Source: Musa acuminata AAA Group (taxonomy: Eukaryota > Streptophyta > Magnoliopsida > Zingiberales > Musaceae). From it: 64,000 nucleotides of DNA. The stretch is taken from NCBI RefSeq assembly GCF_036884655.1, contig NC_088355.1, positions 41,779,001 through 41,843,000 of the forward strand, given 5' to 3'. Positions within the stretch are counted from its first letter, which is position 1; every line of letters starts with the position of its first letter. A program made the translations under genes and the position numbers. Under the pieces are notes generated by a model that had not been told where the DNA came from, searched no databases, and saw only the letters and a list, made by a program, of their open reading frames with translations. Positions 49,286 to 62,377 of the stretch are shown one piece after another.

Positions 49286-52200
49286 ATGGGCGCATGTGTA
49301 TCAAAATCAAGAAATAGATCCGGATCTCTGAAGTACTCTCTTCGATCCAGAAAATGCTTTCTTCAATCCAAAAAATGCTTTCTTCGTTCCAGAAAATGCT
49401 CTCTTCGATCCAGAAAATGCCATGGAAAGATTTTGGATCCCATTCCTGATGCTTCTAAAATTCACATTGCTGATGCTGAAAATCGCTCGACTGATTTCGC
49501 TTTTAGTGAATTTGTTCATGTTGAGACTGCTGCGGCAACTTATAAAAGATCTGAGGTTTCCAATTTGACATTCCATCTCACCCAGTTACAGTGGCACCAC
49601 AATCAGATGGATGCTAATGGTACCCTTCTTCAGCTCGTAGACGTCTGTTTTGATCTAAAAACTACACTATTGATTCTTGTAGACATTGGAGATATATGTT
49701 TCTTTATCTAGAATTGCAATCAGATATAGAAACATAAACACGGATGAGTGATGAGTATAATTAACTCCATCAACCAACAAAGCAATTGCCTTGCATTAGG
49801 TTTTTCATTTTGTTGACAAACGTAGTCCGTTTAGTTATATGAAATAACAGCATCTCGAGGGAAATTTAGATGTCCTGACAGCATTTGCTAATGATATATC
49901 TAAGCAAGACCAGTGATCATATGCTTCTCTTAATAATCTGAGTGTTCCACATTTATGCTCACTTTCTAAACTTTATATTCCATACAATTTTATGCGATGA
50001 ATAATTAACTGTGTTTGTAGGGATTTGCCAAGAAGAATCATGGTTTGACTCTGTCAGTATTTTAGAATCTGAGTCTGATGATGATGTTGTCAGTGTCCAT
50101 GGAGGTAGTGTATATCTAAGTTATAGATTATGGCTGCATCTAGCAGCCTTTCCAGCTAGTCATGAGTTAATTTCCATTGTCTGCAGACTCAATTCCATCA
50201 GTAAATCCAATTGGGACACAAACATTGCAGTATGGAAATGCTTCACGCTTTAACAAACATTCCAAAGAAGGACATGAGACAGAGGACAAATCTCGTGTCA
50301 ACAAGACATCATCTTGTGTGTGCAAGTTAGTCCCTTCTGTCAGTTTTAATGACAAAATACAACAGCCAAACACGTGCCTACCGTGTCAAAAGAAAAGGTC
50401 AGCAGTTATCAACCTTTCTTACAAGAGGAAGTCTTTTGATGGAGAAGAGCTGACTGAATTCTGTAAGTAACACACTTCTGATTTCCATGTAACTCAACCG
50501 GTGTTTGAATGTTAATTCTTTATTTTGCCTTCCACAAATAAGATGCATGGAGGCATTTGCATGGCTGTCTACCAGTGTTGATTATTGGACATGAAATATG
50601 TTGAGCTCATGGTATCCTGAAGGTTTAATAATAAACGTGCTGCCCTATGTTAGTTGTTTTCTTTTTCGATCATTAATATGAATATTTCAAATATGGCATG
50701 GAATCTACCTCAATAAAAATGGTTGTTTTATTCCATAGATGACTTCTCAAATGAAAGATTCATAGTTAATGGGTATTATTTCCCCCCCATTCCCCATCTG
50801 GTGCTTGTGAACTTTTGGGTTATACATGATACAGAACTCTGCTTAAGTAAATTGGAGGCATTACTGTAGTGATTTGATATCTTGAGCACAATTCAAATAT
50901 CTCTTTTGTGGCTTCACATGCTCGCTAGTGCCTTCTTGGTTACATGTGTTATTAATTTCCTACATGTCGAGTTTTGTGATTTTCCATTCTTTCTAGCTAC
51001 TGCATGTACTCTCATATGGCAAATTCATATTATTTAAATTAGACACTCTTACGCAACTTTGCAATGTGGAAATATTGGCATCAATGTCATGTTTCCTCAT
51101 TTTGTTCTCCAGTGATGTTACCCATTGCTCTTTCTGGCTTTTTGATTTATTAGGTGCGTCAAAAAGATTCCTATATCATCCGAAAGGAGGATTAGTCATT
51201 CCATGTTCTCCCAGTGGAAAATCAAGTCCTGGATGCTGGTCCTTTCTTGAACCTTCAACTTTTAAGCTTCGTGGAGAAAGCTATTTCAGGCATGAATATG
51301 TAGATTTCTTGCTTTTGCATTAATTTGTAGCAGTTTGTTGGTAACAACATTTTTCTACTTTACTAATTTGAGTTGCACCTTATTTGAAAATCTTATACAG
51401 AGATAAAAAGAAATGTCCTGCTCCAAACTATGCACCATATTATCCAATCGGTGTAGACTTGTTTGTATGTCCACAAAAGATACATCACATTGCCCAACAT
51501 ATTGAGCTTCCATATGTTAAACCTCATGAGAAAGTTCCTTCACTCCTAATTGCCAATATTCAGGTGCAGTTGGCAACTTTCTCAGGAGTTGATTGTTAGT
51601 AGTGCCGCATATTCACTTGACCGATAGTCTGTCTTCGCTAGCAGCAAATGGTATGACACCTTATACTTTCATGCAGATGCCTACTTATCCAGCCGCAATG
51701 TTTCTCAGCGATAGTGATGGGGAGGGGATGAGCCTTGTATTGTATTTTAAAATTTCTGAATGTTATGATAAAGAAGTTTCTTCTAGCCTCCAAGATTTAA
51801 TAAGGGTAACATTTGTTTCATTGGTAACTTGATGTTTTGTAGTTGGCAATATTAAGTAGTTACACCTTATAATTTCTTGCCTTCTGCAGAGGTTTATTGA
51901 TGATGAAACCGAAAAGGTTAAAGGGTTTGCAATGGAGTCTAGCATTCCATTTAGAGAGCGATTGAAAATAATGGTTGGGGTGGTTAATCCAGAGGATCTT
52001 CTCTTGAGTGCAGCAGAAAAGAAGCTGATACAAGCATATAATGGGAAGCCAGTGCTTTCACGCCCTCAGCACAATTTTTACTCGGTAAGCAAAGCACACG
52101 GTTCTTCTTTTTTGTTTAATGTGCCAAACCTGTGGTAGATGTCATATCCAAATTGAATCGATTATTGTTTGCAATTAGTAATGACCATTAAATAAATTTA

Positions 52201-53756
52201 CCAATTTTGCTTCTTATATTTGTTTGATAAATATTCGCTACTACTCCAAGGCTTCAACTCGATATGAACATGTTACTGCAGCACTTACTGTTCACTTTGC
52301 AAGTTGGTCATGTTGGCAATGCCTGTTTGCACCAGCACACACAAAAGTGCACATTTTATTGTTTGATATGCATCAAAAATATTTTGAAAAACAAAGACAG
52401 AAATGTTTCTATTTTAAGCAATGATCGTCATACGCTTTACATTACAGGGAGCAAACTACTTTGAGATTGATCTCGATATACATCGCTTTAGCTATATATC
52501 AAGAAAGGGGCTTGAAGCATTTCGAGAACGTCTAAAACATGGGATCCTTGATTTGGGTCTGACAATCCAGGTAATAATATTAAATGCATATTCACAGAGA
52601 TTAGAAACATCTATGTCTGGTTTGACTTTACTTTTCTTGCAAGACTTTTTAATGACACACTAGTCTTGCCTCAACTTTTAACTTGTCTATGCCATGAAGG
52701 ATTTCTTGATTTAGTGATCAGCTGCTTCGGAGTTTCTTGATATAAACTTCAGCAATCTAACACAATGTGATTTGGATATGCCATGCTTAGACACAATTAC
52801 ATAGGTGAATATAAGTGCCACAAGAGAAACATGCGTTGAGCTTAAGCCAGAGCCCCAAATAGCATCTCTGATTTGCTTGAGGTGGCTCTTTGTTATGTCA
52901 TTACTACTAGATCTCGAGTGTCAATGGTCAAACACCATATGTAGAAGCTTTTGTGCAAGCTACTCCTTATATGATAGAACTGGCAAAACCAATCGGACCG
53001 ATAAGCTATTGGTAGACAGGATAATGCCTATCATTCGATATCATTATAAAAATAAAAATATTTAAATACCAATTAGTACTGATCATTATGGTATAATATC
53101 AATATCAGCATTTGGTAAGGGCTAATAAATACCAGCCGATATGTTCGGACCGGTATTTGAAACCTTGCATAAGAGTACTAGAAAGATCATGTTAAAACCA
53201 TGAATTGGTGATCACCATCCAAGTATTTGAAGACATCCATATCATAGGATTGGTGGTTGGTCAACACTCAACAGTTGTGTTGTCACATCCAAAACTAGGA
53301 GAGAACATTGCCTACGGAGATGATTGCATACTAATTTTGTGGTTCACATAACTTCAAATCTTTTGATCAAAATCAATCAAGGAAACCAAGAGGCAGGTGC
53401 TATGTTGGAACTCTTGGTGAGGGATGATGTTGAACTAAAATGGAATGATTTCAAGACCCAGCAGTCCAGTGCAGGAAACTGCACTGTGAAGAGGATCCTA
53501 ACCGTAAAATTTCAGTTTGATAGAAAAAATTAAGACCATAGTTTCATGTAATCTGGAAATTGAACTTATCCGTTCGGTATTCTCATTCTTCTACTATGAT
53601 GAACTAACTACATCTAAAACAATGCAGGCACAGAAGCCGGAGGAGCTCCCGGAGCAGATCCTTTGTTGTCTGAGACTAAACAAGATTGATTTCGTCAATC
53701 ATGGGCAGATTCCAACCATCGTCGCGCTCGATGATGATCGATCCAGATCCATTTGA
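49286..53756 (+). CDS. DUF1336 / EDR2_C-domain protein with N-terminal lipidation signal
   Basis: Coding exons 49286-49619, 50021-50104, 50187-50462, 51154-51289, 51401-51563, 51677-51805, 51890-52084, 52448-52570 and 53628-53756 give 522 residues. A non-coding exon (~47025-47234) and a 2-kb leader intron precede the coding exon 49263-49619. The N-terminus MGACVSKS fits N-myristoylation at Gly2 and S-acylation at Cys4; four repeats of a basic (R/Q)S(R/K)KC motif follow. A linker has the family acidic motif [18 protein letters not shown]. The DUF1336 domain (~240-515) shows [93 protein letters not shown] and [22 protein letters not shown]2 itself binds lipids, but the function of these short myristoylated members is not defined. 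Intron 51290-51400 uses a GC donor. Poly(A)-like AATAAA sites lie at about 53845. Confidence 0.93.
52880..53170. repeat. Interspersed repeat in the last DUF1336 intron
   Basis: AT-rich DNA with CGGACCGATAAGCTATTGG, TACCAGCCGATATG and GGACCGGTATTTGAAACCTTG, reminiscent of the element at 430-870. Ends are not defined. Confidence 0.35.
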
Positions 53757-55835
53757 TCACATGGAATGTGCTAGTGCAAAACAAAGTAGTTTTCTCTTTT
53801 AGTAAAGACTGCAACCTATATGTAATCCCTCTTTACCTAACTCTCAATAAACCAATAAATACTTTGAGAACTCCATTTTTTTTTCTTTCTTCCAGCGTAC
53901 TTTTACATGTGAGAAGTTGATAACCAGCCATTAATAAGCCTACATGAATTATGCATACTGTATAATAGAACAATAAATGGTAAATAATAGATCAACGAAA
54001 AGAACACAAATCCAGCTTTGAGTCTCATTGAAACGGTTCTTTGCTTCTTTTTTTGTTGTTTTTGTGGTTGTGGTTAAAAGAGCCAATCAGCTATATTGAT
54101 GTATCAAAATACTGTCGACGGTGTATAATATTTCAGCAAACCCTGTTGTTTACTTACCAAAGTATAAAAAATATCTCTGAGTTCGCGATAGTATTTTGAA
54201 TCTTCAGGGTTGACACCACTCTTCTTTTCAGAATTTGCATCAGTGCATTTGGAAATTTGGAATTAGTCCCAATGTGACAGCATAAATAGAGAACTTTGTC
54301 TGGATATTTACAGCCCTATGTTTCTTCAAGAAACTGTTTGATGGTCAGACCATCTCAAACAGGACAAACTGTTAGCTATATATGTGTCGCAAGTCATGAG
54401 CTCATATTGCATAACCAACAAAAGGAATGCTTTTATAGTGGACCAGACAGGAAGAGGTCAAACCTCACAAACCATCCAATGCAATGGCTGAGCATTGCTG
54501 CCTCTATTCGATCATGCCTTTATGAAGATATACAGAGTGATCACAGAAACAGGACACAGAACCATATTCAAGTTGGCACTTTGTTTGTTTGCAAGTACTT
54601 GTTCAGTACCAAAGACTGCCATCTTCCATTTACAGATCTCTTGAAATCCGAGAAGGATAACTTGTCTTAGGCTGACGATTTCAAAGTTGTGAATACAATA
54701 TGATCCACAACTGCAAAATTTAGACCATTGGCAAAATAATGCTTGATTTCTCTGTTGAACATCCAGCATACATGATCATTTACATCAAAAGTGGATGGAA
54801 ATTGAACTAATCCCATCAATGCACAAAGGAATCATGGCTCTATATATTTGATTATTACAAAAAATTGGCTCCATTCGAGCCTTCGCAATTGGATTCACAT
54901 CCAAAAAATTGATTTGTCTCATCATATTTCGAACTTTTTGAACGGAAAAGCTTTGATTCCTGCCAGCAACCAAGTTAGATGAATCAGATACCACAATAGG
55001 TGCAATTTATCAGCAGGTAGTAGACTTTGTTAACTGACTTAATTTTCTCTCACTAGTCGCATGGAACCTGATGTAGCAGCTTATCCATTATATCAGATAT
55101 CACTGTTGGGATCAGCCAGACATTAATCCTTTTATGTCTGGAAAGATGCTGGTCACATAATTTTCTTGATCCAAGGTGTTTGTTTTGCTTCAGTATGTTC
55201 CTACTCCAATAAAAAGAACCCACCCTGGCCCTCTATTTTCCTTGCTTTCTCCCTGCCATTGTAAACCAGCCAATCAGAACCAATTTCATTCTGTAGAAAC
55301 ATAAAACTGAATGAAGAGTCTAAAGGAAACATTTCTTATGCCTTACATGACAATTAATTAAACTGAGACTAAAATTATAAGCATAGCAAAATCCAATTAA
55401 CTGAACTACAATAATACTATGTCAAAATATCAGGTGCAATGCTGAAATGGCACCAGTAGTAGATTGTGTAAATTTCATAAGAGTTTAACAGATCATCAAC
55501 TTTCTCAAGTGTTATTCAATTATTCTTTTATTTTTTAGATCAAGGATGTTTTGGCAACAGATATGTGGTCAATCTAGGATTATTAATAATAACAATTGAG
55601 AGAAAAAAACTCGATGTGTTATAAAAGCTGTAACAAGAGCAAGGATTCTACTCAGCTATTGACGAGGCATATAATAACACTCCTTTCGGAAGCACATAAC
55701 TTTAACTGATTACTAATGCCTATATTAGCCAAGAAAAAACAATCTGAGGTTCAAGAGATTAAGGCTTGTTCTAATTCACTTCCTTTCCGCATAAATACTA
55801 TAAATTTGCAAAAGAGATGTTGAAAAATGGGATCT
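53757..55835. other. Intergenic region between the DUF1336 gene and the kinase
   Basis: Convergent gene ends. 53757-53900 is DUF1336 3' UTR. On the minus strand, 55217-55295 follows an acceptor-like TTTCTACAG and reads NEIGSDWLVYNGREKARKIE, then GQGGFFLLE and stop. It looks exon-like and may be a 3' exon or UTR of the kinase, but it does not join exon G in phase. Nothing else recognised. Confidence 0.5.
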
Positions 55836-58800
55836 CTATATACCTCTTTGGAACCATGATCTCCTAATTGCTTGACGCATGTGGCGTTCATGCTTCTGTA
55901 AAAGCTCATCAACCTTGTGAGATTCAGACAATAAAGGTCCTGAAAACTCAATTCTGTCTTGATCATGGAAACCCTGAGATTTATCAAGAAAAGCTAAGTT
56001 ACGAGTCAAGACAATGCAGTGTAAAACATAAAACCTGCCAAACAATTTGTACCAAATTGTTATGCCGCATTGACAATGGATCTCCCTTATATAGGGCTCC
56101 TGAAAACTCCTGAGAATAGTATACGTCAGAAGGGTCAAGTGAGTCTGGATGTTCTAACTGTGTCCACCTTTTCAGCATTGCACGTTTTGCCAACTCATGG
56201 GGCACATGGCTTTTTGAAACAACAGGCACATCACCATTTTCTTGTCCCTTGAACTCATGCTTACTTTTAACATTTTCAATACAGGATGGATCTCTTTCAT
56301 AAGAAAGATGGCTTTTTGAGCTACACCTACTGCCAGATCTACCATATGCATGACCTTCTCCCTGCATTTTTGCCCATGCAAAGCCGCTAGAAGCAGAAAC
56401 ACATAAAGGCCCTGATAAAGCAAAATCCTCCTGGGAGCTGCACGCACTGTGACCTTCATTTGGATGTTTGATCAATGGCAATGGCTGGAGATCTACAAAC
56501 AATCCAGTTTCACCATCTACTCTCAAACAATCTTTCTTTACATTGCCACTGCTGGTTACAGCATTGATCTGTGACTCCTGAAAAATAAAACCAAACACAA
56601 GACAAACAAAACATGTATTCTCCCAAAATTAAAATCCATCATAACTTTTTCTCCTCCATCAACTTCTAAAAGATTTTGCGAGCGTGAAAGAAGCAAATTA
56701 CCTCTTTGCTGTCTGTTATCCTACTGAGCCCACCTGCTGCCCGTGAAGCTCTATTTGCTCTCAATGGTCTTCTTGTGGCTTCCGATCCTCGGCCTCTACT
56801 AGCACCTCTTATCCTGAGGCGACAAAAACTATCAAAATTGACTGCAGAATAACTAGATGCCATATGCTTCAATATATAGGTTTCCTTTAGAATATCAGGT
56901 CTTAGAACATAAGAGTAGATCCTCCAAGAACCTTAAAAAGCTTAAAAATCAGTTAATGACTGAAATGGATACCATCTTTTTATAATTAACAGAAAGAAAC
57001 AGTTTGATTTTTTTTATGGCTTCGTGTTAACATGAAAAAAAAACTTCTGTTTTTGCAAGTTTGCATGGGCATTAACAATTTTGTGAAGAAGCATATGTCA
57101 TAAATTTTTTTCTTAGCACCTTAAGAAAATATGCAGAGAAACATGACATTTAGGATAACTTTGTAGATTCTTCTACATCTAATTGACAACCATAGCTGGC
57201 TAGAGTTACCTGCGAGTCTCATCACGACTCTTTGCATCTATCTCTTTGGTGGGTGGGTATTTTGACAAACTTGAGGGCTCACAAGCATAAGGCTTTGTTC
57301 TGAAATACTGAAAAAACACATAGAGGAAACATAAAATGTAAAGACAAGTTAAATTGCAAAAGGTGAAATATAGTTATCATGAATATGAATGTTTTTAGAA
57401 AAGAAAGGTGTATCCACTTAGAGAAAGTCTATGATAGGGTTCTTAGAGATTTATTACGGTAGGTTTTAGAAAAAAAAGGTATATCTATTAATTATATTAA
57501 TGTTATTAAAGATATATATGATGATATAGCTACTAGTGTTGGAACTATAGGGAGTGTGTCTAGTAAGTTTTCTATTAGCATAAGATTGCATCAATGATCC
57601 GTATTAAATTTATACATTTTCGCATTGATAATGGATAAATTTACGAGTCATTAACATGATATGACTCCTTAGTGTATGTTATTTGTTGATGATATTGTCT
57701 TAGTTAATGAGAGCCTAGGTGGAATTAATTATAAACTTGAGCTATGAAGAAAATTCTTAGAAACTAAAGGTTTTAGATTAAATAAAACTAAAACTGAATA
57801 TGTGAGATGCAATTTTAGTAAATCTAAGAACATACAAGAGAATATAGTTAAGTTGGATGGATAAAAAGTTCCTTTAAGTAAAAGCCTTAGGTATCTTGAA
57901 TTAATTATTCAACAAAATGGAGAGATCAATGAAGATATTCTTCATAGAATAACAACATAATGGTTAATATGGCGAGAAGCATCAGGAGTCTTATGTGATC
58001 ATCATGTATCTTTGAGATTAAAAGAAAAAGTTTATAAAATGATTGTGAGACCAATAATAATTTATAGATCTAAATGTTGGGCAATTAAGAAACATGTACA
58101 AAAAATTTATGTTGTCGAGATGAGAATGTTGAAATGGATGTGCAAAGTTACTAGGAAAGATATAAAAAGAAATACTTTTATTTGTGAACAACTAGATATC
58201 GTTTTAATAGATGATGAAATGAGAGAAAATTGTTTAAGATGGTATTGGCATGATTAATGAGAGAAAATCATTTAAGATTTAACCTCTGAATACGGTAGTC
58301 AAAAGAGGTGAAATGATTAATATCCGTGATACAATGAGAGGTAGAGGAAGACCTAAACAAATTTTAATAGAAACTATAAATAAAGATTTAAGTACCCTAA
58401 TCTTAACTAAGCATATGGCTTTTTATAAATTTCAATAGCGATCACAGATCCATGTAACCGACCCCAAATAGCCGGGACTTACAGCTTTGTTGCTGTTGTT
58501 GTTATTGTATGAATATAAATGTTTTTAATGACACAATTTTCATTTGACGGATAAACTACCAACTTAAGGAGTTTCCAGAACATGTATATGTAGAATATGT
58601 TGTGGGACCACCATACAAAAATTTGATGTCTTGAATGACCTAAAATGAAGGGCAACTTCCAATTGTTTTGTATATATGTTATTCTTAATTTATGATACAC
58701 AAGAACTTTACAGATTCTTTTTATACTGCAGCCTAGATCCTAAGCAGGTTGTTTCTGATGGTTAACCACCTGTTCCTTTGTTATTTCCTTTTTACACTTA

Positions 58801-61259
58801 GTTATTTAGCTATGACAGAGAATCTTGGTCTCAAACATCTACATGATACATGTAATTTGGAATTGCTAATTTTGTGTTTTTCTATACACTCCATATTACG
58901 ATCTTAGTTACTGGTTTTGCATTTTTCTTTTCAACCCAAATAAAGCTAAAAAAGGAAAGAAATCTATTGACAAAGAAATGAAGACGAAAAACATTCCACA
59001 GGAGCTAACAGCAAATGATGGAAGGGCTATGTTTCTCAAAAGAATTCAATTTTAAGAACTTTTAAGGCATATACTCACCTCTGCTTCAAGAGAACTGGTG
59101 GCAGTACCACGCTTATAAGGTTCAATAGACAGAAATGTTTCTAACAAGCTAATGGCACTTCCTGGTAAACTTTTGAATGTCTCCTGGAGAATATTTTCGT
59201 AAGGATGATGAGGTCTGAAGATCGTAGCATGGGCCAACGTGGACTTATTCCAGTACTCATCCGGAGGGGAACCGCAAAGTTTAAAGATTTTATGTAATTG
59301 TTCAACCTGAAAGACATACATCTTCAACTGAGAAAAACAAGACATAAATCTTCCATAACTTTGAGAGTAAATGATTAGACATTTACCATAAAAATAAATG
59401 AGAAAAATACTTCAAATCAACAAGCTGCAAGTGAGAAATGAGTATATCCCACAAATGACAGGTATGAAATGTTCTGCACATTTCCAGATATTCTAATGAC
59501 GATGAATCTTCTATCAACAGACATTTCCACTAGCGTGTAACATCATATGGTCAACATACTTCTGAGATGAGGAACTAACATATGCTGATCGTTCTGAATG
59601 AGACACAGAATGATATCTTTGTATGCATATGTTAGTTGAAACTGAAGACGTGCAGCTGTACTAGTCACTCATGTGTCTGAGGCTACTGACATTATATGTT
59701 AATTTCTTCACATATGCATGTGTAATGGATTCTAGTGTATAATCTTACAGAAAAGAGGATTTGGCACTGTTTGTGCAATATGCAATTAGGAGATCTTTAG
59801 AAAAGAGACTTGTTTGTTGCTTGGCTCAAGCAATAACTCCTAAGCTGCTGTTCTAACACATTTATCAGCTCTTGGTCCACCCAAAATTTCATTATTCAAA
59901 ATAAAACTCAAAAGAGACTAGTGCCCTCAAGGCTGCCATTTTGAGATGACATCTAGGAAGCAGTTTCAAAAGACCTCTTAACACAAGCCAGCCAACTTTT
60001 CTTAGACCCATTAAGAAAAAAATTGGTAACATATAACAATTCCAGATGTCTTCCACACGCATCTACACAAATATATATTTGAGGCTTTATAACCAGTTAA
60101 GACCTAATACCACAATCTCATACCTCATGACTTTCTGAAGGGGATGCATGAAGAGTCAGCCAGTATGTTACACATAACATGAACAACACTGCCACTTCAC
60201 CCCTACCTCCAGAAAAATTTAAGGTACTTATAGTAGACAACCATAAACTCTGTTACCAGAGGTCTCTGTTGCTCTTCAGGATTGTTGTTATATCTGGAGT
60301 TTAACACAACAAAGAACGAAAGAAAGAACATACACTAATAATATTTGTGAAGAGATGAAGATACACTAGAAAAAAAGAACTTTAGACTAAGACCAAGAAT
60401 AAACAAGAAATATTTACATTCACGAACAATTAGGTGTATCTTCTATAGAAGACAAAATGACCATTTAAATGGTATTGACATGTATAAAGGAAGGATTTGG
60501 ATGACCTAGACAAGAAGAATCAATGAATATTGATAGCATGAGAAGAGGTAGAGGGAGACATAAAAAGAAAAGGAAATTTTGTTACTCTTAGCTTGACTAG
60601 TGAGATTCTACTACGTTGATATCAATGGTAGAAAAAAAATAGTTGAGATATTATGTCTTCTTGTAGTCTAGCAGTAGGATTTGAGAAGGATTTGACATTA
60701 AAGAAGACTCAAGTAAAAATAAGTTAATCTCCCCATTGACATTTTTGGTATAATTAACTTTCCACAAGCATACAAGGAAAAAGGAAGTTTCATTCTAAAA
60801 TGTTCCTCCCAGCTACCGACCTCTCAATATTACATGTTCACTTTCTACATGCAACAACAACAAGAAAAAGAAACCATAATGTTCCAACTATTTGGGCCTG
60901 GCCACATGTTTGTTTTTTCACCATTGAGCTATATACAAAACAATTTCATAAGTAAAATAAAGAATATTCAAATATTTATATGTTGTTTCTTATAAAGTTT
61001 TTCTAGGTTCCTGTCAATCTCTCCACATACAACTCATACTAATCGTGTCACATTTTCTAACTACCATATAGATTCCTTTAGAACATGTTCATACCATCTT
61101 CAATAATTTTATCTTATTTTATCCTCTCTCAGAACTATGTCTAATTATTCACGAAGGAAAACATATTTACTTTAGTAGTACCAAGAATGCACCTTAGATG
61201 ATCCAGTTTCGATGCCACCTTGATTTGCTACTTTGATTTAAAAACGAATCCATTATAAA

Positions 61260-61312
<53 letters not shown>

Positions 61313-62377
61313 GATTAGTAGACCTTTGTTCTACACCCTAGAGGATAACACACAATCACAAGAACCACTAAAACTGCATAAGAAGAATGCGATATATCAT
61401 TTGATCATCCCACCGGATGCTAACTTTACAACTAAAGACAATGATCATGTTTAATATCATCCTAGACAAAGTTGGTTTCTAATACCATTTCCTTTTATTG
61501 CTTTTGTGAAGTAATTAATAATTAAAGCTGGTTTCTAATAAATAAAACTTACTCGTTCATTGTTTCGATTTACATGATCTTTTTCTTTTCTCCTTGTTTC
61601 ATGATGGTAACAGGCAACAGTTACACAATCTTTGAGCATTCAAGGTTATTACCTCGGTTCTGCCTTGCAAGATGGGTCTTCCAATAAACATTTCTGCAAA
61701 TACACAGCCAACACTCCACAAATCTACAGTTTCTTCATAGTCAGTTGAACCCAATAATAGTTCAGGTGGCCGGTACCATAGAGTCACAACACGGCCAGTT
61801 AATCGTTGTTTATGCCCATGACTGAAGAAGTTTGCGAGACCAAAATCAGCGATTTTCAGAACCCCCTCATTGTTGACTAGAATATTTGCTCCCTTTATGT
61901 CACGATGAATAATACCACGCAAATGGCAATGCTCAAGTCCAGATAACATCTGTTGCATATAGCACTTGATCTGCAATTTAGGGACACAGAAAAACAATTT
62001 TCTGGTCAGAAGTGTTTACAAGTTTGAATATGTTATCCCAAGCAAATTGAAGGCACATTGTTCATACAGGCATTCAGAGAATATGTTCAAACCTGTGATT
62101 CAGAGAATTTAATGTCAGGAGAGGACGAAAGACCAGAAAGATCATGTTCCATATATTCAAATACAAGGTAGAGACTGCATGATAACTGAGAGGTAATCAA
62201 ACCTTCCAGCTTCACAATATTTGGATGGTCAAGCCTTCGTAGTATCTTTATTTCCCTTGCCATGAACCTAACACTCTCTGGCTCAAAATTGTCAAAGCGG
62301 ACCTTCTTCAAGGCAACAATCTTGCCAGTGTCGAGATCACGTGCTCTAAACACACTGCTATAAGTACCTTGTCCAAT
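55836..62377 (-). CDS. CDK-like Ser/Thr protein kinase (IBS1/At1g54610 type), 5' exon(s) outside window
   Basis: Exons on the minus strand: 62093-62377, 61653-61970, 59079-59306, 57210-57307, 56702-56813, 56053-56577 and 55844-55973 (read-through to TAG 55836-55838). The first visible exon starts inside the kinase domain at the glycine loop IGQGTYSSVF, so the N-terminal exon (usually with a myristoylated start and Trp-rich segment) must be right of 64000 or unrecognised after a >1.6-kb intron. Motifs: VALKK, PESVRFMAREI in the PSTAIRE-helix position, HRDIKGANIL, DFGLA, GRVVTLWYRPPELLLG and WSVGCVFAEM. After the kinase domain come YFRTKPYACEPSSLSKYPP, a basic region, a Ser-rich tail and FSGPLLSESHKVDELLQKHERHMRQAIRRSWFQRG (listed in family order). 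These kinases act in defence priming (IBS1) and are poorly defined otherwise. All catalytic residues are present. The true C-terminus is unclear: splicing at 55844 must join an exon I could not place. Confidence 0.88.
57410..58515 (+). mobile_element. Decayed LINE reverse-transcriptase fragment
   Basis: Plus strand, antisense to the kinase, inside its intron 57308-59078. In a broken frame it reads EKVYDRVLRDLL, LEKKGISINYINVIKDIYDD, CMLFVDDIVLVNESLGG, ETKGFRLNKTKTEYV, RYLELIIQQNGEINEDI, EMRMLKWMCKVTRKD and MRENCLRWYWHD, in the order of plant LINE RT and its C-terminal region. The (F/Y)ADD catalytic motif is FVDD here. There are at least six in-frame stops. It ends with RGRGRPK-like sequence, then ACCCCAAATAGCCGGGACTT and GTTGCTGTTGTTGTTATTG, the usual LINE 3' end. 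It is 5'-truncated and dead. Confidence 0.88.
60451..60640 (+). mobile_element. LINE 3' fragment (second copy)
   Basis: Contains the equivalents of MRENRLRWFGHVQRR (AAATGGTATTGACATGTATA...), an EEVEG/RGR-like segment and the following LTL.SE..L region, in decayed form. It lies in the kinase intron 59307-61652, same orientation as the larger fragment. Confidence 0.5.
60853..61180 (-). mobile_element. LINE 3' fragment (third copy, opposite orientation)
   Basis: Starts with CAACAACAACAAG and GTTCCAACTATTTGGGCCTGG, the reverse complement of a LINE 3' end, and continues with the antisense of the RW.HVQRR region (CATGTTCATACCATCTTC). Same intron as the previous fragment, inverted relative to it. 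Confidence 0.55.
61261..61310. repeat. Long CT microsatellite in a kinase intron
   Basis: About 24 uninterrupted CT units, the longest dinucleotide run in the window. Confidence 0.9.

Noticed and set aside
58012..58257. 81-residue ORF in the kinase intron
   Set aside because: It is the surviving frame of the decayed LINE, not a host gene.
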